Positions 48,997-56,700 of a DNA stretch of 64,000 nt are shown here, piece after piece. This stretch comes from Candidatus Aenigmatarchaeota archaeon (GTDB lineage: Archaea > Aenigmatarchaeota > Aenigmatarchaeia > GW2011-AR5): assembly GCA_016184005.1 (NCBI GenBank), contig JACPDL010000003.1, positions 316,974 through 380,973 of the forward strand, in the 5' to 3' direction. Below the pieces are notes generated by a model. That model searched no databases, was not told the DNA's origin, and saw nothing but the letters and a program-made list of their open reading frames with translations. The stretch's first letter is position 1, and each line of letters begins with the position of its first letter. The position numbers were made by a program, and so were the translations under genes.

Positions 48997-49548
48997 ATGG
49001 AGTCAGGCAGGAAACAATTTGAAGAAGAAGTGTTCGTTGAAATTATTTCTGCAACAGGCGGCATCTTTGCTGGATCCATGCTTGCATTATCTATCGGAAA
49101 GATAGAACTTTTGCCTGGATTATTGATATTACTTCCGGGATTCCTTGAAATGCGAGGAAACATCTCTGGCTCGCTTTCAGCAAGACTAAGCGCTGCACTT
49201 TTCCTTAAATACACTAAACCCAAGATAAAAAATAACTTTGTGCTGAAAGAAAATGTAATATCGGCCGTTGCTCTCGCACTGATTGTCAGTTTTTTCTTGG
49301 GCGCTGTCGCTTTCCTTATCTCATATTATATATTCGGCATATACAGTTTATCCATAATTTACATAGCTATGATCGCAGGCATCATCTCGAACCTCATAGA
49401 GATACCAGTTACTGTACTAACTACATTCTGGCTTTTCAGGCACGGCCACGACCCGAATAACGTAATGGGACCTTATCTTACTGCTTTAGGGGATATAGTA
49501 AGCGTTGCAAGCATACTGGCAGTAATTGTGCTGTTTCCGATGTTGTGA
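48997..49548 (+). CDS. MgtE-like divalent cation transporter subunit (1)
   Basis: 183 residues with about five membrane helices. The conserved MgtE/SLC41 membrane motif is visible as PGLLILLPGFLEMRGNISGS near residue 45. Only the membrane domain is present, with no N or CBS domain. Two adjacent half-size genes with this motif probably form a heterodimeric Mg2+ transporter. The next gene starts at or within its stop codon. Confidence 0.85.
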   Translation: MESGRKQFEEEVFVEIISATGGIFAGSMLALSIGKIELLPGLLILLPGFLEMRGNISGSLSARLSAALFLKYTKPKIKNNFVLKENVISAVALALIVSFFLGAVAFLISYYIFGIYSLSIIYIAMIAGIISNLIEIPVTVLTTFWLFRHGHDPNNVMGPYLTALGDIVSVASILAVIVLFPML

Positions 49549-49553
49549 TAAAG

Positions 49554-50210
49554 ATGAATATCAGCCACCGCCTCAAGAGAAAAATACACCATTTGCATAA
49601 GAAGCACAAGCTTCATCACAGGACTATATTTTACATGAGAAAAGGAAAGAACTTACATTTTCACGCGCGGATAATAAAAGAGAGCATAAAAATTCTTATT
49701 TTAGCGTCTCTGATCAGCACCATAGGCGGTATCGGGCTTCAGACACTTCAACAGAAGCTTGTCGAAATCATTCCGCTCCTTATTCTGCTGCCCGCATTGA
49801 ACCACATGACAGGCAGTCTGGGCACCATAGTTTCCTCGCGTTTTGCAACAGACTTGTATCTTGGAAAAGTCAACAGGAGCTGGTGGAAGTCAAAGATCGT
49901 TAACAAGCTGCTCAAGTCTATAATGGCTATTGCTTTCATCACATCATTCTACATAAGCATATTGTCAACTGCCATCTCTGTCTACAGGGGATTTCCTGTT
50001 GATATGCTGCTGTTCTTGAAAATATTGCTCATATCCTTGGCAACCACAATGATTATAGTCAGCATTGTTTTCTTCATTTCGGTGATAGGCGGGATATACA
50101 TCTATTCGAAGAAGAAGGATCCGAACAACTTCCTCATACCGTTGACGACTTCTGTTGCGGACCTGGGCAGCATGGTTGTCTATTCGGTCCTGATACTCAT
50201 TTTGATATAA
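49554..50210 (+). CDS. MgtE-like divalent cation transporter subunit (2)
   Basis: 218 residues from the ATG at 49554, preceded by GTGATAAAG (a GTG at 49545 overlaps the upstream stop). A His/Lys-rich N-terminus (HRLKRKIHHLHKKHKLHH) is followed by five membrane helices and the motif ILLPALNHMTGSLGTIVSSR. The His-rich tail may bind metal. Partner of the upstream gene. Confidence 0.85.
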   Translation: MNISHRLKRKIHHLHKKHKLHHRTIFYMRKGKNLHFHARIIKESIKILILASLISTIGGIGLQTLQQKLVEIIPLLILLPALNHMTGSLGTIVSSRFATDLYLGKVNRSWWKSKIVNKLLKSIMAIAFITSFYISILSTAISVYRGFPVDMLLFLKILLISLATTMIIVSIVFFISVIGGIYIYSKKKDPNNFLIPLTTSVADLGSMVVYSVLILILI

Positions 50211-50279
50211 CCTGCATTACAGAAGCACCACGGACGTAACGTTTATATTCTAGGGAAAACATGTTTCTCCAGAGGGTTC

Positions 50280-51740
50280 ATGATGAAGGGATTTCTGTTT
50301 GCTATTGCTATTATTGTTATTCTTGCCCACGCAACCTTTGCCTTCGAGATGGATGCAACTGACCAGACTTTTGTCGTTTCTTCAGGCGGCAGCAACGAGA
50401 TAAGGATTTCAGTGAACAGCGCAACCGATGACAAGATCACATTAGACCTGATTGACGAAACTCCGTGGATGACACTGAATACATCACAGCTGGATATCAA
50501 GAAAGGCCAGTCCAGGGAGACGCTACTTTATGTTTCCCCCTATTCAACAACATCGCCCGGGGTGTACAAAGTCACTGTTGCAGGCGAGTCGCTGATCACG
50601 AATGAGAAAAAGCTTAAGGACATATTCATTTCTGTGACACGGGGCGAAGGCGTTGAGGTGGAAAAGATAGAAGTATCAGGCAACCTTGAGCCTTTGGGCA
50701 ATGCAGTCATAAAATACTATGTAAAGAATCTCGGCAGCGTTGCCTTGAAAGACGTCACTGTCATGTCCACAATCAGGTCGCCTTCAGGAGTTTTTGCAGA
50801 ATCGCAAGATGCTATTGACCTGGCGCCTGAGGAAAGAGGTATTATCGAGAAATTCTACGCTTTAGACAGCCAGCAGGAAGCAGCAGACTATACGGTGATG
50901 GCAGAGGTTTATCAGGGCGGGAAGCTTCTGGACCGGTTCGAGCAAGGCTTCACGATACCGAAAAAAACAGTCATAAGGCAGAAGATGGACCAGAAGACAT
51001 CCTTGTTCAGGAAGGAATACCAGGTCACTGTAACAAACCACGGGAACGATGTTTCTGATTCGACAGTTATTACAGGTTCTGTAGGAAATTTCGAATCTTA
51101 TTTTTACACTGGAACACCGCCTACTTCTGTCGAGGGTAATGTCTATATCTGGGATATTCGCGGCCTGAAACCGGGAGAAACTTCAGTCATCATGTATGCT
51201 GTAGATTTGACACCGTTCTACCTGTTCATAGCAGCGTCTATCCTAATGATATGGCTGTTCTTTTTCAAGATGCGCATTGTCAGGATAAAGAAGTTCATAA
51301 TGCAGAAGAAACTCATTGAAGAAGGCGAAGAGTTCACGGTAGGCCTTGAATTAGCAAATAAGACAGGAGATACGGTCGAAGAAGTTACTGTTAAGGACTT
51401 GGTGCCGTTGGTATTCGAAGTGAAAGACACGGAAGGGCCAAAACCAGCTAGACGGAAAACATCAGCCGGGACAGAACTTGTGTGGCACACAAAGAACCTC
51501 AATAATCATGAGGTCAGGATATTCACCTACAAGATAATCCCGACGTTCGGCGTGCAGGGCAGAGTGAGTATCCCAAGGGCACAGGCGTTTTACGGGAAGA
51601 AAGACAAAGAAACGCATATAATCTCCGGCTTCGCCACCATTGGCATAGATCCGCATGAGGAGGACCCGGATAAAAGGAAACTCCACCACCATGTGAAAAG
51701 GCACGTGGAAAGGCTGAGGAAAGCAGTGAAAAGGAAATAG
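50280..51740 (+). CDS. Membrane-anchored surface protein with Ig/NPCBM-like repeats
   Basis: 486 residues. Signal peptide (about 1-21). Two or three beta-rich domains in residues 25-315 resemble the archaeal COG1470-type repeat (SSGGSNEIRISVNS, KGQSRETLLYVSPYSTTSPG, DVTVMSTIRSP). A membrane helix (about 318-335) and a cytoplasmic beta domain of about 140 residues with a His/Lys-rich C-terminus follow. It probably displays the N-terminal domains outside. Its role is unknown. Confidence 0.7.
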   Translation: MMKGFLFAIAIIVILAHATFAFEMDATDQTFVVSSGGSNEIRISVNSATDDKITLDLIDETPWMTLNTSQLDIKKGQSRETLLYVSPYSTTSPGVYKVTVAGESLITNEKKLKDIFISVTRGEGVEVEKIEVSGNLEPLGNAVIKYYVKNLGSVALKDVTVMSTIRSPSGVFAESQDAIDLAPEERGIIEKFYALDSQQEAADYTVMAEVYQGGKLLDRFEQGFTIPKKTVIRQKMDQKTSLFRKEYQVTVTNHGNDVSDSTVITGSVGNFESYFYTGTPPTSVEGNVYIWDIRGLKPGETSVIMYAVDLTPFYLFIAASILMIWLFFFKMRIVRIKKFIMQKKLIEEGEEFTVGLELANKTGDTVEEVTVKDLVPLVFEVKDTEGPKPARRKTSAGTELVWHTKNLNNHEVRIFTYKIIPTFGVQGRVSIPRAQAFYGKKDKETHIISGFATIGIDPHEEDPDKRKLHHHVKRHVERLRKAVKRK

Positions 51741-51750
51741 TTTTATTGGG

Positions 51751-51760
51751 ATTTAAATCC
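51751..51760 (+). promoter_or_regulatory. TATA box of the tRNA-Tyr gene
   Basis: ATTTAAATCC lies about 26 bases upstream of the tRNA-Tyr 5' end at 51783, the standard archaeal TATA spacing. Confidence 0.55.
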
Positions 51761-51818
51761 TCGGCTGACTAATTCTTACAATCCCCCGATAGCTCAACGG
51801 TAGAGCGCGTGGCTGTAG

Positions 51819-51931
51819 AAATTTTCCTGGAGAAATGAAACACCGTCACAATAAGCCACTGAAAGTGGCTTGCTGCACTGGTGTTTCTAGCCGCTTGGAT
51901 GGTTTCACCAGCAGTGTCTCTTATAGCAGTC
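51819..51931 (+). other. Anticodon-loop intron of tRNA-Tyr
   Basis: 113 bases after position 37. The BHB is good: bulges A-G|A and T-C|A with a four-pair helix CTGT/GCAG. Inside is a long hairpin GAAACACC...GGTGTTTC carrying AAGCCACT-gaa-AGTGGCTT. Box C/D or H/ACA guide motifs were sought but not convincingly found. It lacks element A. Confidence 0.85.
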
Positions 51932-51947
51932 ACCGCGAGGCTGCGAG

Positions 51948-51977
51948 AGAATTCATAGAAACGATGAATTCCGCAAA
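51948..51977 (+). other. 30-base T-loop intron of tRNA-Tyr
   Basis: Lies between positions 53 and 54. Hairpin GAATTCAT-agaaacg-ATGAATTC, then a helix TGCG/CGCA bounded by bulges AG|A and AA|T. Cutting as marked gives GCGAG-TTCGAAT-CTCGC exactly, a normal T-arm. It is the same length (30) as the T-loop intron of tRNA-Lys. Confidence 0.85.
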
Positions 51978-52045
51978 TTCGAATCTCGCTCGGGGGATAT
52001 TTTTTTATTATTTTTGAAATTGGAAGTTAGAAGATAAGTGGTCAG

Positions 52046-52255
52046 ATGATTGACAACGTGTCCAAAGAAGAACAAAAAGTACTGTACCAAAAAGTTATCC
52101 GCGGTCTGCTTAAAGATCGAAGACTTAGTACATGGGAAAAAGAATTCCTGGCCAGCATAAACGACCAGCTTCTTGTCCGCGACCTGTCAAAGAAGCAGCT
52201 AAGCATCCTCAATAAGATACGACAGAGGTACCCGGTTGGCAAACCAAATGTTTAA
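52046..52255 (+). CDS. Small helical protein of unknown function
   Basis: 69 residues, mainly helical and charged (SKEEQKVLYQKVIRGLLKD, LSKKQLSILNKIRQRY). It is preceded by GTGGTCAG and ends within the 5S rRNA promoter. No family is recognised. Coding evidence is moderate. Confidence 0.5.
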   Translation: MIDNVSKEEQKVLYQKVIRGLLKDRRLSTWEKEFLASINDQLLVRDLSKKQLSILNKIRQRYPVGKPNV

Positions 52256-52260
52256 ATGCC
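52251..52260 (+). promoter_or_regulatory. TATA box of the 5S rRNA gene
   Basis: TTTAAATGCC lies about 27 bases upstream of the 5S 5' end (52281). It overlaps the stop codon of the preceding small gene. Confidence 0.55.
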
Positions 52261-52280
52261 TTTGCCTTTATTATAATAGA

Positions 52281-52476
52281 GGTTGGCGACCAAGGCGGAG
52301 AGGGTAGTCCCGTTCCCATTTCGAAACAGATTCCTTTCTTGAAAGAAAGGTCTCTGTATTCCCCAAAGAACAGAGAAGATATGAAAGAATCTGCGAAAAC
52401 ACGGAAGAGAATCTCTCCAGCGATTTGTTGAGTACTGGACGAGAGTCTGGGAAAAGCATGACGTCGCTTACCAATC
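52281..52476 (+). rRNA. rrf: 5S rRNA gene interrupted by a BHB intron
   Basis: Helix I GGTTGG pairs with CCAATC at 52471-52476. Conserved blocks GGCGACCAAGGCGGAGAGGG, CCCATTTCGAA, then after the intron CACGGAAGAG, CTCTCCAGCGAT, GGTACTGG-type GAGTACTGG, CGAGAGTCTGGGA and GACGTCGC match archaeal 5S rRNA in order. Without 52326-52399 the length is 122 bases, as expected. The gene has its own TATA box and is followed by tRNA-Asp 137 bases downstream. 16S and 23S are not in the window. Confidence 0.9.
52326..52399 (+). other. 74-base BHB intron within 5S rRNA, made of element A
   Basis: Falls in the helix III/loop C region between CATTTCGAA and CACGG. The 5' strand TTCG is followed by bulge AA|A and the 3' strand CGAA by bulge AA|C; TTCG/CGAA form the central four-pair helix, and CAGATTC/GAATCTG form the intron stem. 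Cutting as marked restores CATTTCGAACACGG, the conserved 5S sequence. Inside is CCTTTCTT-ga-AAGAAAGG with TCTCTG and TTCCCCAAAGAAC, the core of element A. Confidence 0.88.
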
Positions 52477-52613
52477 ATATTCACTTCATAATTCCCTCGG
52501 AGGATATGCGTTTGCCCAAAACTGCCATTTTGCGGAATTTTCCACATTTACTTAGCAGACTGTTCAATTAGCAAAATTTATCCATTATAGTAATAGGACT
52601 AAAGTCCTCTTAT

Positions 52614-52814
52614 GCCTCGGTGGTGTAGTGGCCTAGCATAGAGCCCTGTCAAAATCCATCCCTTTTCTTCAAAAGAAAAGGTTTGGATCAACCCCAAAAG
52701 AACTATGGAAAAATAATATTTTTCCATAGGAGAGAAGGTTGATAAGGAAGAGAACCTAGGTTCTCGACTTATTGCACAACGGCTCTGACCCGGGTTCAAA
52801 TCCCGGCCGAGGCG
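52614..52814 (+). tRNA. tRNA-Asp(GTC) with intron
   Basis: Acceptor GCCTCGG/CCGAGGC, discriminator G. Anticodon stem GAGCC/GGCTC, loop CTGTCA|C with anticodon GTC (52648-52650). T-arm CCGGG-TTCAAAT-CCCGG. The intron 52652-52779 follows position 37. Only one base separates its 3' end from tRNA-Lys. Between the 5S gene and this tRNA (52477-52613) are an AT-rich promoter region and a small hairpin GGACT-aa-AGTCC. Confidence 0.93.
52652..52779 (+). other. Anticodon-loop intron of tRNA-Asp: complete element A
   Basis: 128 bases. BHB bulges CA|A and AA|C; intron ends pair AAT/ATT. Element A in full: ATCCA-TC-CCTTTTCTT-caa-AAGAAAAGG-TT-TGGAT, then CAACCCC-AAAAGAAC, a hairpin TATGGAAAAAT-aat-ATTTTTCCATA, GGAGAGAAGGTTG (pairs with CAACC), then ATAAG-GAA-GAGAACC-TA-GGTTCTC-GA-CTTAT. 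Confidence 0.85.
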
Positions 52815-52853
52815 CGGGCCTGTAGCTCAGCCTGGTAGAGCATCGGCCTTTTA

Positions 52854-53103
52854 TCATGCATCCCTTTTCTTCAAATTCGTGGAAGACAAAGTCTTCCAGA
52901 ATTTCCAAGAGGAATCGAAGATTCCTCTTAGGAAAAGAAAAGGTCTGCATCAACCCCAAAAGAATCCTAGTAATATTTTTACTAGGAGAGAAGGGTGATA
53001 GGGAAGAGAACCTAGGTTCTCGACTTATTAGGATGAAAGAGTTGAGCTTGAAGAAACCGAAACGCCGCAGGTGTTTCGGTCCACGTGCTATGAAATGAAA
53101 GAA
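52854..53103 (+). other. Anticodon-loop intron of tRNA-Lys: element A with nested hairpins
   Basis: 250 bases. Perfect four-pair central helix CTTT/AAAG with bulges TA|T and AA|A; inner CAT/ATG. Element A is inserted at the 5' end: ATGCA-TC-CCTTTTCTT, loop filled by mini-hairpins TGGAAGAC-aaa-GTCTTCCA and AAGAGGAATC-gaa-GATTCCTCTT, then AAGAAAAGG-TC-TGCAT, CAACCCCAAAAGAA and the same GAGAACC-TA-GGTTCTC module as tRNA-Asp. The last 70 bases hold ACCGAAAC...GTTTCGGT. Confidence 0.85.
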
Positions 53104-53125
53104 AGCCGAGAGTCGCGGGTTCGAA

Positions 53126-53155
53126 TTGGCGTGCCGTGACAGCAAGCCGCGAATT
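53126..53155 (+). other. 30-base T-loop intron of tRNA-Lys
   Basis: After T-loop position 59. BHB: TTCG on the 5' strand pairs with CGAA on the 3' strand, with bulges AA|T and TT|T, outer helix GGG/CCC and inner TGGC/GCCG. Cutting as marked gives TTCGAAT, a perfect T-loop. Confidence 0.88.
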
Positions 53156-53171
53156 TCCCGTCGGGCCCACA

Positions 53172-53222
53172 TAAGCCCCTTTCTTTAGAAAAGAAAGGCC
53201 CTTGGGTTCAAAGAAAACTCAA
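53172..53222 (+). repeat. Element A copy between tRNA-Lys and rpoH
   Basis: Starts three bases after the tRNA-Lys 3' end: AAG-CC-CCTTTCTTT-ag-AAAAGAAAGG-CC-CTT, then GGGTTCAAAGAAAACTC. It is on the plus strand, the same orientation as in the tRNA introns, and extends to near the rpoH leader. It has CC/CC where other copies have TC/TC. Confidence 0.65.
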
Positions 53223-53245
53223 GAAGAAAAACATTAGGTGAAAAC

Positions 53246-53509
53246 GTGCCGAAAGCGAAGGAGAAAGACGAGGAGAAGAAGCAGGTAGATATATTCGGAT
53301 CAGGCCTTGTGCCAAAGCATGAGATAATGTCAGGCGATGAAAAAGCCAGCCTGCTGGAAATATTGAATATTAGCCATAGGCAACTGCCGCGAGTTAAGGA
53401 AGACGACCCGGTTGTCAAGGTGCTCGGAGCAAAGAAAGGCGATGTGCTGCGCATCACGAGAAGATCCCCTGTCGGCGCAGATTCCTATTATTACAGAGTC
53501 GTAGTTTAG
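53246..53509 (+). CDS. rpoH: DNA-directed RNA polymerase subunit H
   Basis: Rpo5, jaw subunit. 87 residues, GTG start preceded by AGGTGAAAAC. The N-terminus is charged (AKEKDEEKKQ); the Rpo5 domain follows: LVPKHEIMSGDEKASLLE, QLPRVKEDDPVVKVLGAKKGD split, and RITRRSPVGADSYYYRVVV. First gene of the RNA polymerase cluster. Confidence 0.95.
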   Translation: MPKAKEKDEEKKQVDIFGSGLVPKHEIMSGDEKASLLEILNISHRQLPRVKEDDPVVKVLGAKKGDVLRITRRSPVGADSYYYRVVV

Positions 53510-53519
53510 ACGTTAGTTC

Positions 53520-53703
53520 AAAAGAAATGTCCTTGTATTTTCTTTTTGGAAATCCTGAGAAAACATAGTTTTCTGGGATTCCAAAGAACCGTAAGGTTCT
53601 TTGAGAATACAAAGACTTTTTCTTGCTCAGAGAAGCGAAGTTTCTCTGGCATCTCAAAGAGCTATGCTCTTTGCAGATTTAGAAAAAGAAAACTGAAAAG
53701 AAT
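53520..53703 (-). repeat. Element A copy filling the rpoH-rpoB gap, with two twin-hairpin modules
   Basis: Read on the reverse strand: TTTTCTTTTTCT, a twin module (AAAGAGC-ata-GCTCTTT and AGAGAAAC-ttc-GCTTCTCT), AAGAAAAAGTCTTTGTAT, a second twin module (AAAGAACC-ttac-GGTTCTTT and AGAAAAC-tatg-TTTTCT), then TTTCCAAAAAGAAAAT. The element A order is kept but padded by inserted hairpins, and the first stem is incomplete. It occupies most of the 206-base gap. Confidence 0.75.
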
Positions 53704-53715
53704 GTTGTTGATCGA

Positions 53716-56700
53716 ATGGAACAAGACGCGAAAATGTATAAGACGCTTCTGAGGTCTTTCAAAGATTCAGTCGGATTTGTTAATCATCAGGTTACTTCTT
53801 TCAATGAGTTCGTTGATTTTCGAATACAGAGGATTATAGACGAAATCGGAGAGATAGAGCTTGAAACGCCAGAGCTTGCAGAATTCAAGATAAAGCTTGG
53901 AAAAGTAAGGGTGCCGAAACCCAATGTCAAGGAAGCAGACGGTGCTGTAAGAAAAATAACGCCAATGGAAGCAAGGATAAGGGATCTCACTTACGCTTCA
54001 CCAATATTTGTCGAGATGATACCAATAATCAACGGCGTCGAACAGGAGCCGCAGGAAGTCAAGCTTGGCGATCTGCCAATAATGGTTAAATCAAGATTAT
54101 GCACGCTTGATGGGCTTTCACCGGAACAATTAGTTGAAGAAGGCGAAGACCCCAACGATCCCGGAGGATACTTCATCATCAACGGCACAGAACGCGTAAT
54201 AGTCATGGTTGAGGAAGTCCTTTCAAACCGCCCCGTTATCGAAAAGAAGGCGGAAATGGATACGGCAAGAATAAACTCAGAGGCTTCTGGATTTGTGCAG
54301 AGGCATATGCTTGAAAGAAAAGCTGGAATAGTCTCGATTTCTTTTGCGAATCTCAAGAAACTGCCAATAGTAATACTGTTGCGTGCCTTAGGCATGGAAA
54401 CGGACAAGGAAATAATTGAAGCTATTTCAACAGACAAGGAAGAGATGCAGGAGATTTACTTCAACCTGTACGAGTTTGACGTCAAGAATGATGAAGAGGC
54501 AAAGGATTTCATAGGAAAGAAACTGAGGATACCGCAGAAAGAGTACAGGGACAAGAGGATAAATGATATACTCGATAAGTACCTGCTGCCGCATTTAGGC
54601 CAGAATAAAAAAGCAAGAAAAGAGAAAGCGGAGTATCTGTGCAAAGTTGTTAAAAAACTCCTCATTCTCGGCCTCAAGAAAATAGACGAGCAGGACATTG
54701 ATCATTATTCAAACAAGCGCCTGCGCCAGGTAGGAGACTTCATGGAGATACTTTTCAGATCTATATTATTGGGCAAATACGGCCTTGTTTCACGAATAGT
54801 ATACTCGTACCAGAAACTGGTAAAAAGGGGCAAGATGCCGTCGATAAAATCCATAGTAGAATCTGACTACTTGACAAAAAGAATCATATCACACATGGCG
54901 ACAGGCCAGTGGATTGGCGGCAGGACAGGTGTTTGCCAGAGACTTGAGAGAACAAACTATGTGCGTACAATAGCTCACCTGCGAAACATAATCTCGCCGC
55001 TTTCTGCGTCGCAGGAACATTTCGAAGCCCGCGCACTCCATGCAACGCACTGGGGCAGGCTCTGCGCAGAAGAAACGCCCGAAGGAGTAAACATAGGCCT
55101 GAGAAAATATCTCGCACTGCTTGCTGTGATATCACCAACAGCATCTGAGAAAGAAAAAGAAATCCTGATGGACGGCATCAAGAAAGAACCTGGGGGGCTT
55201 TACACAATATTCCTTGACGGCAAGATTGCAGGCACAACTTCCAGGCCCGAGGAATTTGTCGAGAAGCTGAAATCCAGGAGAAGGAATGGAAACGTCAATC
55301 ACCAGATAAATGTTTCCTTTGTTCCGGATTATGAGGAGATACACATAAACACGGATTCAGGCAGGTTACAAAGGCCGCTTATCATAGTTGAAAACGGCAG
55401 ATCGAAATTCACTGATAAACACCTTGAGAAGATGGAAAAAGGCGAGATTGACTGGAGCGGACTGATAAAACAGGGGGTCATAGAATATCTTGATGCGCAG
55501 GAAGAGGATTCCACTCTTGTAGCGATCGATGAAAAGCATTTGACAAAAGATCATACGCACATGGAAATTAACCCGGGAGTAATCTTAGGCCTCTCGGCTT
55601 CTCTTGTCCCGTTCGCGGCTCACAACCGCGGCGACAGAGTAAACTTCGGTGCAAAAATGAGCGGCCAATCGCTCGGGCTTTACGCCGGAAATTACCTGAT
55701 GAGAACCGAGACAAAGGCTGATATACTTATTTACCCGCAGGCGCCTCTTGTCAACACTGCTGTAGGCGAAGAAATAGGGCTCAATGATCATCCGCAGGGC
55801 CAGAACATTGTAATTGCAATAATGAGCTACAAAGGCTACAACATGGAAGACGGCATAGTGCTTAACAAAGCATCGATTGAACGCGGTTTCGGCAGGTCGT
55901 TCTTCTTCCGGTGCTATTCCACTGAAGAGAAGAAATACTGGGGCATAGACAAGGACGAAATAAAAATACCGGACAAGAGCATTGCAGGCTATAGAACAGA
56001 AGAAGCCTATGCAAATCTTGGCGCTGACGGCATTGTAAACAGGGAGATATCTGTTACGTCAGGGGATGTTCTCGTCGGCAAAGTCTCGCCGCTCCGCTTC
56101 TTCGGCCCTGTGGAAAGCTTCATGACGGAAACAGAAAACAGGCGGGAAACATCCGAAACAATAAGGCACGGCGAGGATGGCGTCGTAGACAACGTCATTC
56201 TGTCAGAATCATCAACAGGCAACAAGCTCGTGAAGATCAATGTAAGAAGCGAAAGGTTACCGGAGCTCGGAGACAAGTTTGCTTCGCGTCACGGGCAAAA
56301 GGGCGTGATAGCACTCATAGTGCCGGATGAAGACATGCCTTTCACTTCAAAAGGCATTGTACCAGACATCATACTTAACCCGCATGCCATCCCATCAAGA
56401 ATGACAATAGGGCAGCTGCTGGAAATCATTGCAGCTAAAGTATCTTCATTAAGCGGGGTGCAAGTAGATGCATCAGCTTTCAGCGGCGTTAATGAAACAG
56501 ACATGAGGAAGAGCCTCAAAAGCTTCGGCTTCCGCGACGACGGCAAAGAAAATATGTATGACGGCATAACAGGAAAGAAATTCGAGGCACAGATAATGGT
56601 GGGACCGTGCTTCTACCAAAAACTGCACCACATGGTTGCAAACAAGCTACAAGCACGCGCAAGAGGCCCTGTCACGCTTCTTACAAAACAGCCAACAGCA

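Larger units (their letters stand above)
51783..51997 (+). tRNA. tRNA-Tyr(GTA) with two introns
   Basis: Acceptor CCCCCGA/TCGGGGG, discriminator A. D-arm GCTC-AACGGTA-GAGC. Anticodon stem CGTGG/CCGCG with loop CTGTAG|A and anticodon GTA (51815-51817). T-arm GCGAG|TTCGAAT-CTCGC. Introns at 51819-51931 and 51948-51977 must be removed to give a normal cloverleaf. The second one, in the T-loop, is unusual. Confidence 0.9.
52816..53169 (+). tRNA. tRNA-Lys(TTT) with two introns
   Basis: Acceptor GGGCCTG/CGGGCCC, discriminator A. D-arm GCTC-AGCCTGGTA-GAGC. Anticodon stem TCGGC/GCCGA, loop CTTTTA|A with anticodon TTT (52850-52852). T-arm GCGGG-TTCGAA|T-CCCGT. Introns: 52854-53103 (250 bases) and 53126-53155 (30 bases). 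Both have good BHB geometry, and excision gives a standard cloverleaf. It directly follows tRNA-Asp. Confidence 0.93.

Noticed and set aside
51819..51931. Possible H/ACA or C/D guide RNA in the tRNA-Tyr intron
   Set aside because: A hairpin with an internal loop exists and CTGA occurs once, but box pairs and guide complementarity to tRNA-Tyr position 35 could not be matched.
42824..53155. Group I or group II introns as the source of the insertions
   Set aside because: No conserved core, no intron-encoded protein, and boundaries fit bulge-helix-bulge splicing; sizes are also too small.
52209..53172. Several minus-strand reading frames over 5S, tRNA-Asp and tRNA-Lys
   Set aside because: They overlap structured RNA genes and share residues such as YRDLSF that derive from element A.
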